From: Rhodobacterales bacterium HKCCE2091
GTDB taxonomy: Bacteria > Pseudomonadota > Alphaproteobacteria > Rhodobacterales > Rhodobacteraceae
DNA: 64,000 bases
Direction of reading: 5' to 3'
Assembly (NCBI GenBank): GCA_015689685.1
Contig: WVSL01000005.1
Coordinates: 62,001 to 126,000, forward strand
In this document: in pieces, positions 33,739 to 43,679 of the stretch
How the letters are laid out: each line of letters starts with the position of its first letter
Position numbering within the stretch: the first letter of the stretch is position 1
Made by a program: the position numbers and the translations under genes
The notes under the pieces: model-generated
The model's database searches: none
Told to the model about the DNA's origin: nothing
The model's input: the letters and a program-made list of their open reading frames with translations, nothing else

Positions 33739-34701
33739 TCAGCGGCGTTCGACGCCGGCAGTCTCGATCACCTCGGTCCAGGTCGCGATCTGGCCTTCGA
33801 CGAGCTCCTGGAACTCCGCGCTGCTGGACCCGACCGGCGCGGCGCCGAGGGCCGCGATGCGTTCGCGCACCGCTTCCAGAGCCATGACGCGCGAGATCTC
33901 CGCCGTCAGCACCTCGACCACGTCATCGGGCAGGCCCGCGGGCGCGCCGAGGCCGGTCCAGGACACGACGTTGAAGCCCGGCGCCACGGTCTCGGCGACG
34001 GTCGGCACGTCGGGGTTGTCCGGCCAGCGTTCGGAGGAGGTGACGGCAAGCACGTCGAGCACGCCCGCGTCGGCCTGGCCGAAGATCGCGGTGCCGGTGT
34101 CGATCACCAGGTCGACCTCGCCGCCCATCATCGCCGTCACGGCCGCCGCGCCTCCGGCGTAGGGCACGTGCAAGAAGTCGGCGCTGGTCTCGATGTCGAG
34201 CAGTTCCCCGGTCAGGTGCTGCGTGGAGCCGACGCCCGAATGGCCGATGCGGATCGACCCCGGGTCGGCGGTCGCCGCCTCGATCACTTCGGCGAGCGTC
34301 TCGTACTCGCCCGACCGCGCGGCGATGAAGAACGGGAACTGGCCGATGATCGACAGGAAGGTGAAGTCATCCACCGACTCGTAGGGCAGCGAGGTATAGA
34401 GACCGGCCGCGACGGTGTGACCGCCGACCATCAGTTGCAGCGTATATCCATCGGGATCGGCCGCCGCGACGTAGCCCGAGGCGAGCGTGCCCCCGGCGCC
34501 GGGGCGGGATTCGACCACCACGGGCTGGCCGAGCCCCTCGGTCATGGCGTCGGCGAGGATGCGGGACACCGTGTCCGCGTTGCCGCCCGCGCCGAAGCCG
34601 TGGACGATCCGGACGGACCGGTCGGGGTAGCTGTCCTGCGCGGCCGCGGGCATCGCAAGCGCGATCGCGAGCGGCAGGGCTGTCAGTAGTCTCATGGTCA
34701 T
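33739..34701 (-). CDS. tctC: TTT transporter solute-binding protein TctC (system 1)
   Basis: 320 residues. Signal peptide (LLTALPLAIALAMPAAA) followed by the Bug/TctC fold: PDRSVRIVHGFGAGGNADTV and VVVESRPGAGGTLASGYVA carry the two ligand loops of the family. It binds a carboxylate in the periplasm for TctA/TctB. GGGAGGA precedes the ATG. It is placed after tctA in the operon, a common TTT arrangement. The ligand is unknown; residues around the pocket cannot be interpreted without a structure. Confidence 0.92.
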   Translation of the reverse strand: MTMRLLTALPLAIALAMPAAAQDSYPDRSVRIVHGFGAGGNADTVSRILADAMTEGLGQPVVVESRPGAGGTLASGYVAAADPDGYTLQLMVGGHTVAAGLYTSLPYESVDDFTFLSIIGQFPFFIAARSGEYETLAEVIEAATADPGSIRIGHSGVGSTQHLTGELLDIETSADFLHVPYAGGAAAVTAMMGGEVDLVIDTGTAIFGQADAGVLDVLAVTSSERWPDNPDVPTVAETVAPGFNVVSWTGLGAPAGLPDDVVEVLTAEISRVMALEAVRERIAALGAAPVGSSSAEFQELVEGQIATWTEVIETAGVERR

Positions 34702-34756
34702 GGTCTTCCTCCCTGGTTCAGTAGGTCTGGCCGTCCGGCCCCCGGTCCAATCCGGG

Positions 34757-36265
34757 TCATTGCGTCGTGGCCTCGTTCCGCGCCCGGACGCGGCGGCGCT
34801 GCGCGATGGCCGAGTAGATCGAGAACCCGACCAGCAGCACGGTGATCGCGAACAGGACGCCGCTGATCGGGCGGGTCACGAAGATGGTGAAGTCGCCGCG
34901 GTAGAGCAGCATAGCGCGGCGGAAATTATCCTCGAGCAGGGGGCCGAGCACGAAGCCCAGAAGGACCGGCGCGGGTTCGAACCGGTAGTTCTTCATCAGG
35001 TAGCCGAGGATGCCGAAGACCAGCGTCAGGACGACGTCGACGACGCTGGTGCGGTGCGAATAGACGCCCACGCAGATCATGATGATGATGACCGGGTAGA
35101 GCTTCTGGTACGGCACCCGCAGCATCAGCACCCAGAGCCGGATCAGCGGCACGTTGATCAGAAGCAGGATGATGTTGCCGACGAAGAAGCTGGCGATCAC
35201 GCCCCAGAACAGCACCGGCTCATCGACCATCAGGCGCGGGCCGGGAATGATGCCGTTCAGGATCAGGGCACCGATCATCAGCGCCATGACCGCGTCGCCT
35301 GGCACGCCGAGCGTCAGGGTCGGGATGAAGCCGGTTTGGGCAGCGGCGTTGTTCGCGGCCTCTGGCGCGGACAGGCCGGGCAGGTGCCCCTTGCCGAACC
35401 GCGCGCCGAAGCGGGAGAACCGGCGTTCCACCGCGTAGGCCATGAAGCTGGCGATGGCCGCGCCGGTGCCGGGCAGGGCACCGAAGAAGCTGCCGACCCC
35501 GGCGCCGCGCAGGATCGGGCCGGGCAGGCTCCGGGCTTCCTGCCGGGTCGGGAAGATGTCTTTCATGCTGATCTTCGGCTGCGTGACCCCGCCGGTGCGG
35601 GAGGCCGCGTTGCGAATGATCTCGCTGACCCCGAACAGGCCCATCGCGAGCGAGACGAGGCTGATGCCGTCCGCAAGCTCCGGCATCGCGACGTAGCGGT
35701 AGTAGCCGGTGGTCGCGTCCGCGCCGATCATGCCGAGCGCGACGCCCACCAGCACCATCGCCAGCGACCGCAGGTTCGATCCGGTCCCGACCAGAGAGGC
35801 CGCGAGCAGGCCGAGGACGACGAGCATGGCGTATTCTGGCGCCCCGAACCGGAGCGCGATGGTGGTCATCGGGATCGCGGCAAGGACGACGATGGCGACG
35901 CCGATGATCCCGCCCGCGAAGGACGAGAACGCCGCGGTGAACAGCGCGACCCCGGCGCGCCCGTTCTGCGACAGTGGGTAGCCTTCGAGGCAGGTGACGA
36001 CGGAGGATGGCGTCCCCGGCAGGTTCAGCAGGATCGAGGCGATGGACCCGCCGTATTGCGAGCCGTAGTAGATGCCGGCCAGCATGATCATCGACGACAT
36101 CGCGTCGAGGTGGAAGGTGATCGGCAGCAGGAGCGAGATCGCGGTGATCGCGCCGATCCCCGGCAGGACCCCGATGAGTTGCCCGATCAGGACGCCCGCG
36201 AAGGCATAGACCAGCACCTCCGGTTGCAGGACCACGCCGAGGCCGGTGACGAACTGCTCAAGCAC
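34757..36265 (-). CDS. tctA: TTT transporter large permease TctA (system 1)
   Basis: 502 residues with about 11-12 hydrophobic helices. It has the family signatures GQLIGVLPGIGAITAISLLLP, YGGSIASILLNLPGTPSSVVT, the later GALPGTGAAIASFMAYAVE and LSAPEAANNAAAQTGFIPTLTLGVPG. It is the transport channel of the tripartite tricarboxylate family. The start is GTG at 36265 with GGAG upstream; only 3 nt separate it from tctB. Confidence 0.94.
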   Translation of the reverse strand: MLEQFVTGLGVVLQPEVLVYAFAGVLIGQLIGVLPGIGAITAISLLLPITFHLDAMSSMIMLAGIYYGSQYGGSIASILLNLPGTPSSVVTCLEGYPLSQNGRAGVALFTAAFSSFAGGIIGVAIVVLAAIPMTTIALRFGAPEYAMLVVLGLLAASLVGTGSNLRSLAMVLVGVALGMIGADATTGYYRYVAMPELADGISLVSLAMGLFGVSEIIRNAASRTGGVTQPKISMKDIFPTRQEARSLPGPILRGAGVGSFFGALPGTGAAIASFMAYAVERRFSRFGARFGKGHLPGLSAPEAANNAAAQTGFIPTLTLGVPGDAVMALMIGALILNGIIPGPRLMVDEPVLFWGVIASFFVGNIILLLINVPLIRLWVLMLRVPYQKLYPVIIIMICVGVYSHRTSVVDVVLTLVFGILGYLMKNYRFEPAPVLLGFVLGPLLEDNFRRAMLLYRGDFTIFVTRPISGVLFAITVLLVGFSIYSAIAQRRRVRARNEATTQ

Positions 36266-36268
36266 CGC

Positions 36269-36733
36269 TCATCTCCAGAATGCCGGGAACGGGAGTTCCA
36301 GGACGACGAGGAACAGTAGCCAGCCGGCGATCGTCGCGAGGACCGCGTAGACCAGGATGCCGAGCGGCCGGTTATTGCGGTCGGCGAGTTTCGAGACCAC
36401 CACGGCGAGAAACATCGCGGGCACGAGGCCCGTCGCCTCGACGAGCCCCGCGAAGACGAGGATCGCGGCGGACACGAAGATCAGCCCGCGCCACTGGATC
36501 GCTGGACCGGCCGCGATGCCGGTGTCGGACAGGTCGAGCCAGAGGATCGCGGCCGACAGCAGGCAGACGAGCGTGCCGATCGCCATCGGCAGGTACCCGG
36601 GCCCCATCTGGGTCAGGCGGCCGACGGGGTAGTCCCACCCGATCGCGAGCATCGCGATACCGAAGGCCAGGAGGACCACGCCGCCGGCAGCGCGTTCGGG
36701 CAGTGACGCCGCGGTATGCTCCGCCTGGTCCAT
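36269..36733 (-). CDS. tctB: TTT transporter small permease TctB (system 1)
   Basis: 154 residues with four hydrophobic helices (VVLLAFGIAMLAIGWDYPVG; YLPMAIGTLVCLLSAAILW; FVSAAILVFAGLVEATGLV; VYAVLATIAGWLLFLVVLE). Typical TctB, which supports TctA. A strong GGAGGGAGGGG precedes the ATG. It lies 22 nt after the FMN reductase gene. Confidence 0.9.
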   Translation of the reverse strand: MDQAEHTAASLPERAAGGVVLLAFGIAMLAIGWDYPVGRLTQMGPGYLPMAIGTLVCLLSAAILWLDLSDTGIAAGPAIQWRGLIFVSAAILVFAGLVEATGLVPAMFLAVVVSKLADRNNRPLGILVYAVLATIAGWLLFLVVLELPFPAFWR

Positions 36734-36755
36734 GATCCCCTCCCTCCGCCTGCCG

Positions 36756-37334
36756 TCAGGCCACGGTTTCCGCCGCCTGCAACGCGCGGATGAACTTCGC
36801 GAACGCGTCGAGATGCGCGCGAAGGAACGTCTCCGTCTCCGGCGCGGTGATGCGCCCGGCCTCGATGTCGAGCTTGGTGCGGGCCTGGGCGATCTGGACC
36901 TCGGGCCGTGCCATGATGTGAACGTCCTGCGAATGTAGCGTGTGCCGCAGGCTTTCGTGGACGCGCGCGCCTCCGAGCAGGCCGGGCGAGACGCTCCAGA
37001 TCGCGGTCGGCTTGCCCGCGAAGGGGGTCGGCTTGGCGCGCGATACCCAATCGATGGCGTTCTTCAGGCCGCCGGGGACGGACCAGTTGTATTCCGGGGT
37101 CACGATCAGGATCGCGTCGCAGGCGGCGATGGCCTCGACCATCCGCGTTGCGCTGTCCGGCCAACCGGCATCGAGAATGTCCTGGTTGAAGAGGGGCAGG
37201 GTGCCGGGGTTCGGCAGCATCGTCACCGCCACGTCGCCGGGCGCGAGCCCCGGGACAGCGCGTGCCGCCGCGCGCGACAGGGATGCCTTCCGCAGCGATC
37301 CCTCCAGCACGCCAAGGGCGAGTCGTCGGCTCAT
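36756..37334 (-). CDS. NADPH-dependent FMN reductase family protein
   Basis: 192 residues, a flavodoxin-like fold. Recognisable are LGVLEGSLRKASLSRAAAR (phosphate loop) and TPEYNWSVPGGLKNAIDWVS, the signature of the NADPH-FMN reductase/azoreductase group. It can supply reduced flavin or reduce quinones. It leads the FMN reductase-tctBAC-yciI operon, with TCGAAAATC elements 69 and 127 nt before the ATG. A role in protecting against or recycling quinones from aromatic breakdown is a plausible inference. Confidence 0.85.
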   Translation of the reverse strand: MSRRLALGVLEGSLRKASLSRAAARAVPGLAPGDVAVTMLPNPGTLPLFNQDILDAGWPDSATRMVEAIAACDAILIVTPEYNWSVPGGLKNAIDWVSRAKPTPFAGKPTAIWSVSPGLLGGARVHESLRHTLHSQDVHIMARPEVQIAQARTKLDIEAGRITAPETETFLRAHLDAFAKFIRALQAAETVA

Positions 37335-37402
37335 GGTTTGACCTCCCCGGCATTCTCTTCCCGAATCTGGCTAGCACGCGGGATCACCAGATTCAAATAT
37401 AT

Positions 37403-37411
37403 TCGAAAATC
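37403..37411 (+). promoter_or_regulatory. TCGAAAATC element, copy 2 (FMN reductase/gntR gap)
   Basis: Context ATATATTCGAAAATCCTG, in the AT-rich 221-nt divergent region between the FMN reductase operon and gntR, 69 nt from the FMN reductase ATG. Left arm partly palindromic. Confidence 0.6.
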
Positions 37412-37460
37412 CTGCCTTAGTGGAAGGGGCGAGGGAGTCATGCCTTGCCTCTTCACTTCT

Positions 37461-37469
37461 TCGAAAATC
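37461..37469 (+). promoter_or_regulatory. TCGAAAATC element, copy 3 (before gntR)
   Basis: Context CTTCTTCGAAAATCAGGAT, 58 nt from copy 2 and 87 nt before the gntR ATG. Two sites in the regulator's own divergent promoter region fit autoregulation by the GntR protein. Confidence 0.6.
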
Positions 37470-37555
37470 AGGATACAGTATGACGAAAGCGGCCGGGCGC
37501 GGGGCAACGGTTCCTTCGCCCATGCCGCAGGACGACCGTCAGGAAAGGATCGGCG

Positions 37556-38284
37556 ATGGCTGATGGAGCCACCAAGTCCGGATCGCAGGCGACGCACCGG
37601 ACCGGGGCGGCGGCGGGGCGCGACGTGCTGGCGCGGTTGCGCTCGGACATCGTCAGCAGCGAGTTCAAGCCCGAGGCCCGCCTGAAATTCGCGGAACTGA
37701 CCAGCCGCTACGATGTCGGCATCGGCACCCTGCGCGAGGCACTGTCGCAGCTGGCCTCCGAGGGGTTCGTGACGCTGGAGGCCGGGAAGGGGTTCAAGGT
37801 CGCGCCGGTTTCGGCCGAGGAACTGGTCGAGATCACCGACCTGTTTATCAACTTCGAGAAGCGCGCCGTGCGTGAGGCGATCGTCCACGGCGACGAGGAC
37901 TGGGAGGCCAACATCGTCGCCGTCCACCACCGGCTCAGCCTGATCGAGGGCCTGCCCTGGGCGGACCGGATGGAGCGTCACGCCGAATGGGTGCAGCGCC
38001 ACCGGGAGTTCCACGAATCCCTCGTCTCGGCCTGTCCAGGCCGCTGGCTGCTGCGGCTGCGGTCGATGATGTTCGACCAGCTCGACCGCTACCGGTTCGT
38101 GACCAAGAATTCTTCCGGCAGCGCCGGTCGGCAGAAGTTCGAGGAACACCGGCAGATCATGGAGGCCACCGTCGCGCGCGACGCCGACCGCGCGGCGGCA
38201 CTGATCGAGACGCATATCCGCGACACCTCGGACCGGGCGCTGAAGATCCTCGCGCCCGCAGACGGGGCGAAGGCCGCGGTCTGA
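37556..38284 (+). CDS. GntR-family regulator with FCD ligand domain
   Basis: 242 residues. The N-terminal winged helix is clear (LRSDIVSSEFKPEARLKFAE, YDVGIGTLREALSQLASEGFV), followed by an all-helical FCD domain with candidate metal/ligand residues in VHHRLSLIEG, HREFHESLVSAC and FEEHRQIMEATVARD, and final THIRDT. FadR-subfamily proteins usually respond to a carboxylate or metabolite of the pathway they control. AGGAAAGG precedes the ATG. It lies centrally in the island and is divergent from the TTT operon, so it is the leading candidate to bind the five TCGAAAATC sites. Confidence 0.9.
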   Translation: MADGATKSGSQATHRTGAAAGRDVLARLRSDIVSSEFKPEARLKFAELTSRYDVGIGTLREALSQLASEGFVTLEAGKGFKVAPVSAEELVEITDLFINFEKRAVREAIVHGDEDWEANIVAVHHRLSLIEGLPWADRMERHAEWVQRHREFHESLVSACPGRWLLRLRSMMFDQLDRYRFVTKNSSGSAGRQKFEEHRQIMEATVARDADRAAALIETHIRDTSDRALKILAPADGAKAAV

Positions 38285-38313
38285 GCCCACGGGCCGGGGA
38301 CCCACGCAGCCGA

Positions 38314-39468
38314 TCATGTCCCGTCCCCGAACGACCACGATCCTGCGTCGAGGGCCGGGGCGGCGCGGTCGAGCGACAGGTCGCTCCGCGAGAAACGCAG
38401 GGGGCTCCGCAGGCCGTCGAACCCCTCCGGTGCGATCCGCAGACCCCGCGCCAGGACCTGCGGTTCCTGAAGGGCCTCGGCGACGGAATTGATCGGCCCG
38501 CCGGGAACGCCGGCCGCTTCGAGCGCCGCGATCAGGTCGGCCTTGTCCCGCCCCGCCATCCGTTCCGCGAGACGCGGACACAGACTGTCCCGGTTCGCCA
38601 CCCGCGCGGGGTTTGTCGCGTAGCGCGGGTCGGTGGCGAGGTCGTCGAGACCGAGCAACTTGCACAGCGCGGCGAACTGGCGGTCGTTGCCGCAGGCGAC
38701 GATCAGGTGGCCGTCCGCGGTGGGAAACACCTGGTAGGGCACGATGTTGGGATGCGCGTTGCCGAGCCGGGTGGGCATCTGCCCGCCGAGCAGGCAGTTA
38801 GCGGCCTGGTTCGCCAGCACCGCCACCCCGCAATCGAGCAGCGACAGGTCGAGGTGCTGGCCGCGCCCGGACCGCGCGCGCTCCGCCAGCGCGGCCTGGA
38901 TGCCGATCACCCCGTAGAGGCCGGTGAAGATGTCGATCCAGGCGACGCCGATCTTCTGCGGTTCGCCGTCGGGCTCGCCGGTCAGGTCCATGATCCCGCA
39001 CATGCCTTGGATCAGGAAATCGTATCCCGGCTGCGCCGCCCGCGGGCCGTCCTGCCCGAAACCCGTGACCGAGGCGTAGACGAGGCCGGGGTTGGTCGCG
39101 GCGACGCTGTCGAAGTCGAGCCCGTATTTCCGCAGCCCGCCGACCTTGAAATTCTCCACCAGTACGTCGGCCCCGGCGATCAGGGATTTCAGGCGCGCAA
39201 GATCCCCCGCGTCCGAGAAATCGCAGGTGACGGAGGTCTTGCCACGGTTCGCCGCGTGGAAATAGGCGGCGACCTTCTCGGTGCCGCCGTCGGGGCGCGG
39301 GCGTTCGACGAAGGGCGGACCCCACCGGCGGGTGTCGTCGCCCTCCGGCGCCTCCACCTTGATGACCTCGGCCCCGAGGTCGGCGAGCGTCTGCCCGATC
39401 CAAGGCCCGGCGAGGATACGCGCGAGCTCGACCACCTTCAGGCCCGCCAGCGGTGCCGCGCCCCCCAT
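38314..39468 (-). CDS. CaiB/BaiF-type (class III) CoA transferase
   Basis: 384 residues. The family start GLKVVELARILAGPWIGQTLADLGAEVIKVE, ANRGKTSVTCDF, VLVENFKVGGLRKYGLD and the catalytic Asp in LDLSLLDCGVAVL are all present. It moves CoA from a donor thioester to a free acid. It directly follows a glutaryl-CoA dehydrogenase-like gene (6-nt gap); in several bacteria that pair activates and oxidises glutarate, so glutarate or a related dicarboxylate is a possible substrate. Confidence 0.9.
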   Translation of the reverse strand: MGGAAPLAGLKVVELARILAGPWIGQTLADLGAEVIKVEAPEGDDTRRWGPPFVERPRPDGGTEKVAAYFHAANRGKTSVTCDFSDAGDLARLKSLIAGADVLVENFKVGGLRKYGLDFDSVAATNPGLVYASVTGFGQDGPRAAQPGYDFLIQGMCGIMDLTGEPDGEPQKIGVAWIDIFTGLYGVIGIQAALAERARSGRGQHLDLSLLDCGVAVLANQAANCLLGGQMPTRLGNAHPNIVPYQVFPTADGHLIVACGNDRQFAALCKLLGLDDLATDPRYATNPARVANRDSLCPRLAERMAGRDKADLIAALEAAGVPGGPINSVAEALQEPQVLARGLRIAPEGFDGLRSPLRFSRSDLSLDRAAPALDAGSWSFGDGT

Positions 39469-39474
39469 CCCGGT

Positions 39475-40674
39475 TCAGGCGAAGGCCGGGATGTCGGTGA
39501 TCGCGCGTCCGAGGATCAGCGCGTGGACATCGTGGGTGCCCTCGTAGGTGTTCACCGTCTCGAGGTTCTGGGAATGCCGGATCACGTGGTACTCGGCCAT
39601 GATCCCGTTGCCGCCGTGCATGTCGCGGGCCGCCCGGGCGATTTCCAGCGCCTTGCCGCAATTGTTGCGCTTGATGAGCGAGATCATCTCGGGCGCGAAC
39701 CGGCCCTCGTCGAACAGTCGCCCGACGCGCAGCGCGGATTGCAGGCCGAGCGTGATCTCGGTCTGCATGTCGGCGAGCTTCTTCTGGTAGAGTTGCGTCG
39801 CCGCGAGCGGGCGGTCGAACTGCCGCCGGTCGAGCCCGTACTGCCGCGCCCGAAAGAAGCAGTCCTCCGCCGCGCCCATCGCGCCCCAGGCGATCCCGTA
39901 GCGCGCGCGGTTGAGGCAGCCGAACGGCCCGCCCATGCCCTCGACGCCCGGCAGCAGCGCGTCCTCGCCGACCTCGACGTTGTCCATGACGATCTCGCCG
40001 GTGATCGAGGCGCGGAGCGACAGCTTGCCCTCGATCTTCGGCGCGCTCAGTCCCTTCATCCCCTTTTCCAGGACGAACCCGCGCACCTTGCCGCCATGGG
40101 CCTCGGACTTCACCCAGACGACGAAGACATCGGCGATGGGCGCGTTGGAAATCCACATCTTCGACCCGGTCAGGCGGTAGCAGCCATCGGTTTTCACCGC
40201 GCGGGTCTTCATGCCGCCGGGGTCCGATCCGGCAACGGGTTCGGTCAGGCCGAAACACCCGATCAGGTCGCCGCTGGCGAGGCCTGGCAGGTATTTCCGG
40301 CGCTGGTCCTCCGAGCCGTAGGCGTGGATCGGGAACATCACCAGCGAGGACTGCACCGACATCATCGAGCGGTAGCCGGAATCGATCCGCTCGACTTCCC
40401 GCGCGACGAGGCCGTAGGCGACGTAGGACGCGCCGACGCCGCCGTATTCCTCGGGGATCGTCACACCGAGCAGCCCCGACCCGCCCATCTCGCGGAACAC
40501 CTCGGGGTCGGTGGTCTCGTCGAGGTAGGCCCGCTCGACCCGCGGCATCAGCCGGTCGCCCGCGAAGGCCGCGGCGGCATCGCGGATCATCCGTTCCTCC
40601 TCGGACAACTGGTCGTCGAGGAGGAACGGGTCAGCCCAGTTGAACGGGATGCCCTTGTGCGATGTGCTTGCCAT
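39475..40674 (-). CDS. gcdH: Acyl-CoA dehydrogenase, glutaryl-CoA dehydrogenase-like
   Basis: 399 residues. Typical stretches are [54 protein letters not shown] and [20 protein letters not shown], where the Glu is the catalytic base in the GCDH family. GCDH oxidises and decarboxylates glutaryl-CoA to crotonyl-CoA. The start at 40674 has GGAGACC upstream; the reading frame upstream of it is not coding. Followed by a CaiB-type CoA transferase. A different acyl-CoA substrate linked to the island is possible. Confidence 0.88.
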   Translation of the reverse strand: MASTSHKGIPFNWADPFLLDDQLSEEERMIRDAAAAFAGDRLMPRVERAYLDETTDPEVFREMGGSGLLGVTIPEEYGGVGASYVAYGLVAREVERIDSGYRSMMSVQSSLVMFPIHAYGSEDQRRKYLPGLASGDLIGCFGLTEPVAGSDPGGMKTRAVKTDGCYRLTGSKMWISNAPIADVFVVWVKSEAHGGKVRGFVLEKGMKGLSAPKIEGKLSLRASITGEIVMDNVEVGEDALLPGVEGMGGPFGCLNRARYGIAWGAMGAAEDCFFRARQYGLDRRQFDRPLAATQLYQKKLADMQTEITLGLQSALRVGRLFDEGRFAPEMISLIKRNNCGKALEIARAARDMHGGNGIMAEYHVIRHSQNLETVNTYEGTHDVHALILGRAITDIPAFA

Positions 40675-40735
40675 TGTCGGTCTCCTGGGGGGCGCCGTTC
40701 CGGGCCGCGGGTCGCGGCGGGCGGCGCGCGCGGCT

Positions 40736-41785
40736 TCAGTCCGTTGTGTCGAGCGCCTCGGGGATCGCGACGCCGAGCTTTCCCGCGAGAGCCGCCAGCC
40801 GCGCGGAAGTTCCGGCGGCGAGCGGTATGCCGTCGCGCGCCCGCACCGCGGCGGTCGCGGCGCCGCGCTCGCCGGGCAGCAGGACCGCATCGGTGCCGCT
40901 GGCCGCGGGCAGGGCGTGGATCGCGTCGGCAAGCCGCGCGACCTCCGCCGCGAAGGCGTCGGTCTCGCCGAAGGCGGCCGGATCGACGGCAAGCACCATG
41001 CCGTTGAACCCGCCCTTCTTCGTCCCGGCGAGCACCGGGCCGATCACCGCATTGCCGGCAAGCACGCTGGTCAGCATCTCGATCATCATCGACAGGCCCG
41101 ATCCCTTCGGCCCGGCCATCGGCAGAAGCGCCGCGACCTTGTCGGGGTCCGTCGTCGTCCGGCCCTCCGCGTCCACCGCCCATCCCTCGGGGATGTCCCG
41201 GCCCGCGTCCTTGGCGGCCATAATCTTGCCGAGCGCGACCGCCGCGGTGGACATGTCGAGCAAGATGGGCTGGCGGGACGCGCCCGCCGGGATCGCGACC
41301 GACAGCGGGTTCGTGGAGAGCGCCTCGCCGATGGCGCCGTGATAGCTCATGAGCGGCTTCGACGCGGTCATCGCGATGCCGACGAGACCGCGGGCGGCGA
41401 GTTTCGAGGTGAAATAGCCGATCGCCCCGGCATGGGAGATCGCGCGCGCCGCGCACCAGCCGATGCCGTGGGACGCGGCGAGGTCCGCCGCCACCTCCAC
41501 GGCCGCGTTCATTCCGACCGCGCCGGGGCACCGGCCGCCGACGAGCACGCGGACCGCGCCGCGCCCGCCGACCTCGCGCGGGGGCGTGCCGCGCGACACC
41601 ATGCTGCCCTGTTCCACCATCTCGACGTAGCGCGGGATCCGCAGGACGCCGTGGCTGTCGACGCCGCGCAGGTTCGCCCAGACCAGCAGGTCCGCGGTCT
41701 GCCGCGCGTCGTCGGATGCGAAGCCGCCGGCGGTCAGCAGGGCCTCGGCGTAGCCGCGCAGCGCATCGGGGTGGATTGAGGGCAT
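40736..41785 (-). CDS. Malate/L-lactate dehydrogenase (Ldh2) family oxidoreductase
   Basis: 349 residues. The N-terminal [15 protein letters not shown] motif, [29 protein letters not shown] and [16 protein letters not shown] are characteristic of the Ldh2 NAD(P)-dependent family, which reduces or oxidises 2-hydroxy/2-keto acids (malate, sulfolactate, ureidoglycolate and others). In a ring-cleavage island a 2-keto or 2-hydroxy acid from cleavage products is a plausible substrate. It is third in the VOC-hydrolase operon. Confidence 0.85.
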   Translation of the reverse strand: MPSIHPDALRGYAEALLTAGGFASDDARQTADLLVWANLRGVDSHGVLRIPRYVEMVEQGSMVSRGTPPREVGGRGAVRVLVGGRCPGAVGMNAAVEVAADLAASHGIGWCAARAISHAGAIGYFTSKLAARGLVGIAMTASKPLMSYHGAIGEALSTNPLSVAIPAGASRQPILLDMSTAAVALGKIMAAKDAGRDIPEGWAVDAEGRTTTDPDKVAALLPMAGPKGSGLSMMIEMLTSVLAGNAVIGPVLAGTKKGGFNGMVLAVDPAAFGETDAFAAEVARLADAIHALPAASGTDAVLLPGERGAATAAVRARDGIPLAAGTSARLAALAGKLGVAIPEALDTTD

Positions 41786-41800
41786 CCCGTCGTTCCCCGG

Positions 41801-42679
41801 TCAGGCCGAAAGCGGGGTCGGGAAGAACTTGTCGAGCCACCCCTTCATCAGCGCCTTCGTCCGCGGCGCGTCGTCCGGCGCGAGCGGGAAGTGCGCGGTG
41901 GTGTCGATCAGCATCAGTTCCTTCGGGTGCCCGGCCTTTTCCCACATCCGGACGGATTCGATCGTCGGCGTGATGATGTCGTTGGCGGTGTGGAACAGCA
42001 GCAGCGGGCGCGGGGCGATGTTGCCCACCACGTCGTCGGCGCGGAACTGGCGCATCGACCACGCGGTCTCCGTCGGGATCTCCATGATCGCCTTGGGCGA
42101 CAGGTTCTTGCGGAGCTTCTCGGGGATCGGGACCGCGTCGAAGCGGGACATCCAGGCGCTTTCGCCGGTTTCCTGCTTGTGGCGGCGGCCATCCTCCAGG
42201 ATCGACACGAACTTGTTCCAGCTTTCCTCGGTCGGGTGCTGGCCGCGGAACTTGCGCTCGCCGTCGCCCCACCCGCAGGAGGACAGGCAGCAGGCCACGC
42301 GCTCGTCGACCCCGGCGGTGTAGACGGAGACCGCCGCGCCGAAGGAATGCCCGGTGATGCCGATCCGCGAGGCGTCCACCTCGGGCCGCTTGGCGAGGAA
42401 GGTCAGGGCGTTCTTCGCGTCGGCAACCTGGTCCATGCAGCGGACCTGCCCGCGCTCGCCCTCGGATTCGCCGCAGCAGCGGAAGTCGAAGCGGAGCGCG
42501 ACGTAGCCGAACGCCTCCATCATCTCGGCCTGCAACTGCGCGTGGCTTTCATCCTTCGAGCCGACGAAGCCGTGGCAGACGATGAAGGCGGGCAGCGGTT
42601 CGCCGGTGTAGCCCTCGGGCACGTGAACCACGCCGGACAGCATCAGCCCGTCGGATTCGAAGGTCACCTTTTCCTGCAT
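41801..42679 (-). CDS. Alpha/beta hydrolase
   Basis: 292 residues. The fold is shown by the oxyanion loop VCHGFVGSKDES, the nucleophile elbow GITGHSFGAAVS, an Asp in FHTANDIITPTIES and the final His in LIDTTAHFPLA. It has features of the dienelactone hydrolase/ X-Pro peptidase-like branch. Because it directly follows a ring-cleavage dioxygenase-like gene, it may hydrolyse a C-C bond of a meta-cleavage product or an ester or lactone. GGAAGGAG precedes the ATG. Confidence 0.83.
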   Translation of the reverse strand: MQEKVTFESDGLMLSGVVHVPEGYTGEPLPAFIVCHGFVGSKDESHAQLQAEMMEAFGYVALRFDFRCCGESEGERGQVRCMDQVADAKNALTFLAKRPEVDASRIGITGHSFGAAVSVYTAGVDERVACCLSSCGWGDGERKFRGQHPTEESWNKFVSILEDGRRHKQETGESAWMSRFDAVPIPEKLRKNLSPKAIMEIPTETAWSMRQFRADDVVGNIAPRPLLLFHTANDIITPTIESVRMWEKAGHPKELMLIDTTAHFPLAPDDAPRTKALMKGWLDKFFPTPLSA

Positions 42680-42701
42680 TGCGGATCTCCTTCCGGGGCT
42701 G

Positions 42702-43607
42702 TCAGTCGAGCGCGGTGAACGGGAAGAAATGCTCGCGCCACGGCAGCGGGGCGGGGTCGCCCCAGACGTTCATGACGCGCACGTTTCCCGGGCGTTCGAG
42801 GTTGGTGATGATGTTGGGTTCGAAATGCGCGTCGTCCGCGATCATCGACATCGGGCCGGCGCATTCGACCATCGCGCCGCTGCTGTCGAGGTAATAGGCG
42901 AAGGTGTTGTCGCCCGGACGGTGCCGCCCCGGCCCCCAGATCAGCTGCCGGTCGTGCAGGTCGAGAATGTCGCCGAGGCGGCAGTACATCGAGAAGTCGG
43001 GAAACTCGAACGAGTAGTGGTGCAGGCCGGCGGCATGGCTCTTGACGATGCCGAGGATGTGGTGCTGCCGGTTGCCGCCGTAAAGCCAGGTCAGCCCGTC
43101 GTTCACCATCTTCTCCGACATCCGCACGTCGCCGATGGCTTCCAGCTGCCGGACGGTGGCCTGCGGATCGGGGCTGAGCAGGTTCATGTGGTCCATCCGC
43201 CGCGGGCCGACGCCATTGGTGGCGCGCCGGGGGCGGTGGATGTCGTCGCGGATCGGGGTGTGGATCTCGAATCGAAGGCCCTCGGGCGTGGCGAAGGTCA
43301 CGCCCGCGTCCATGCAGTCGAGGCTCGGGGTTTCCGACAGCACGCGGCAGCCCGCGGCGTCGACGCGCGCGGCCGCCGTCTCGACCCCCTCGGCTGTCAG
43401 TGTCTCCAGCCCGATCGTGTGGGTCGCGTTCTCCGCCGCGGCGAGGAACACGACCTCGGCCTTCCGCCCGTTCGAGCTGAGCCAGACCTGCTCGGCGCTG
43501 TCGTGCGTGACGTGCAGGCCCAGGATTTCGGTCGAGTCGCGGACGACGTCGGCCAGGCAATCCGTGTTCAGCTTCACATGGCCCACGGCATGGACGATTT
43601 GCGCCAT
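42702..43607 (-). CDS. Extradiol dioxygenase-like VOC protein
   Basis: 301 residues with two glyoxalase-like modules. The second module holds the 2-His-1-Glu iron site: His in RRMDHMNL, His in GLHHYSFEF and Glu in MVECAG. This is the pattern of type I extradiol (catechol 2,3-) dioxygenases, which open aromatic diols next to the hydroxyls. It leads the minus-strand operon with the hydrolase, Ldh2, GcdH and CaiB genes, 73 nt downstream of the perfect GATTTTCGAAAATC palindrome. The substrate is not evident. Confidence 0.82.
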   Translation of the reverse strand: MAQIVHAVGHVKLNTDCLADVVRDSTEILGLHVTHDSAEQVWLSSNGRKAEVVFLAAAENATHTIGLETLTAEGVETAAARVDAAGCRVLSETPSLDCMDAGVTFATPEGLRFEIHTPIRDDIHRPRRATNGVGPRRMDHMNLLSPDPQATVRQLEAIGDVRMSEKMVNDGLTWLYGGNRQHHILGIVKSHAAGLHHYSFEFPDFSMYCRLGDILDLHDRQLIWGPGRHRPGDNTFAYYLDSSGAMVECAGPMSMIADDAHFEPNIITNLERPGNVRVMNVWGDPAPLPWREHFFPFTALD

Positions 43608-43679
43608 CTGGCTCCTCCCTCGGATCAGGCGATCATCTTCGCTTTCCGCTGACTACCGCCGGGATTTGGAATATGCAAG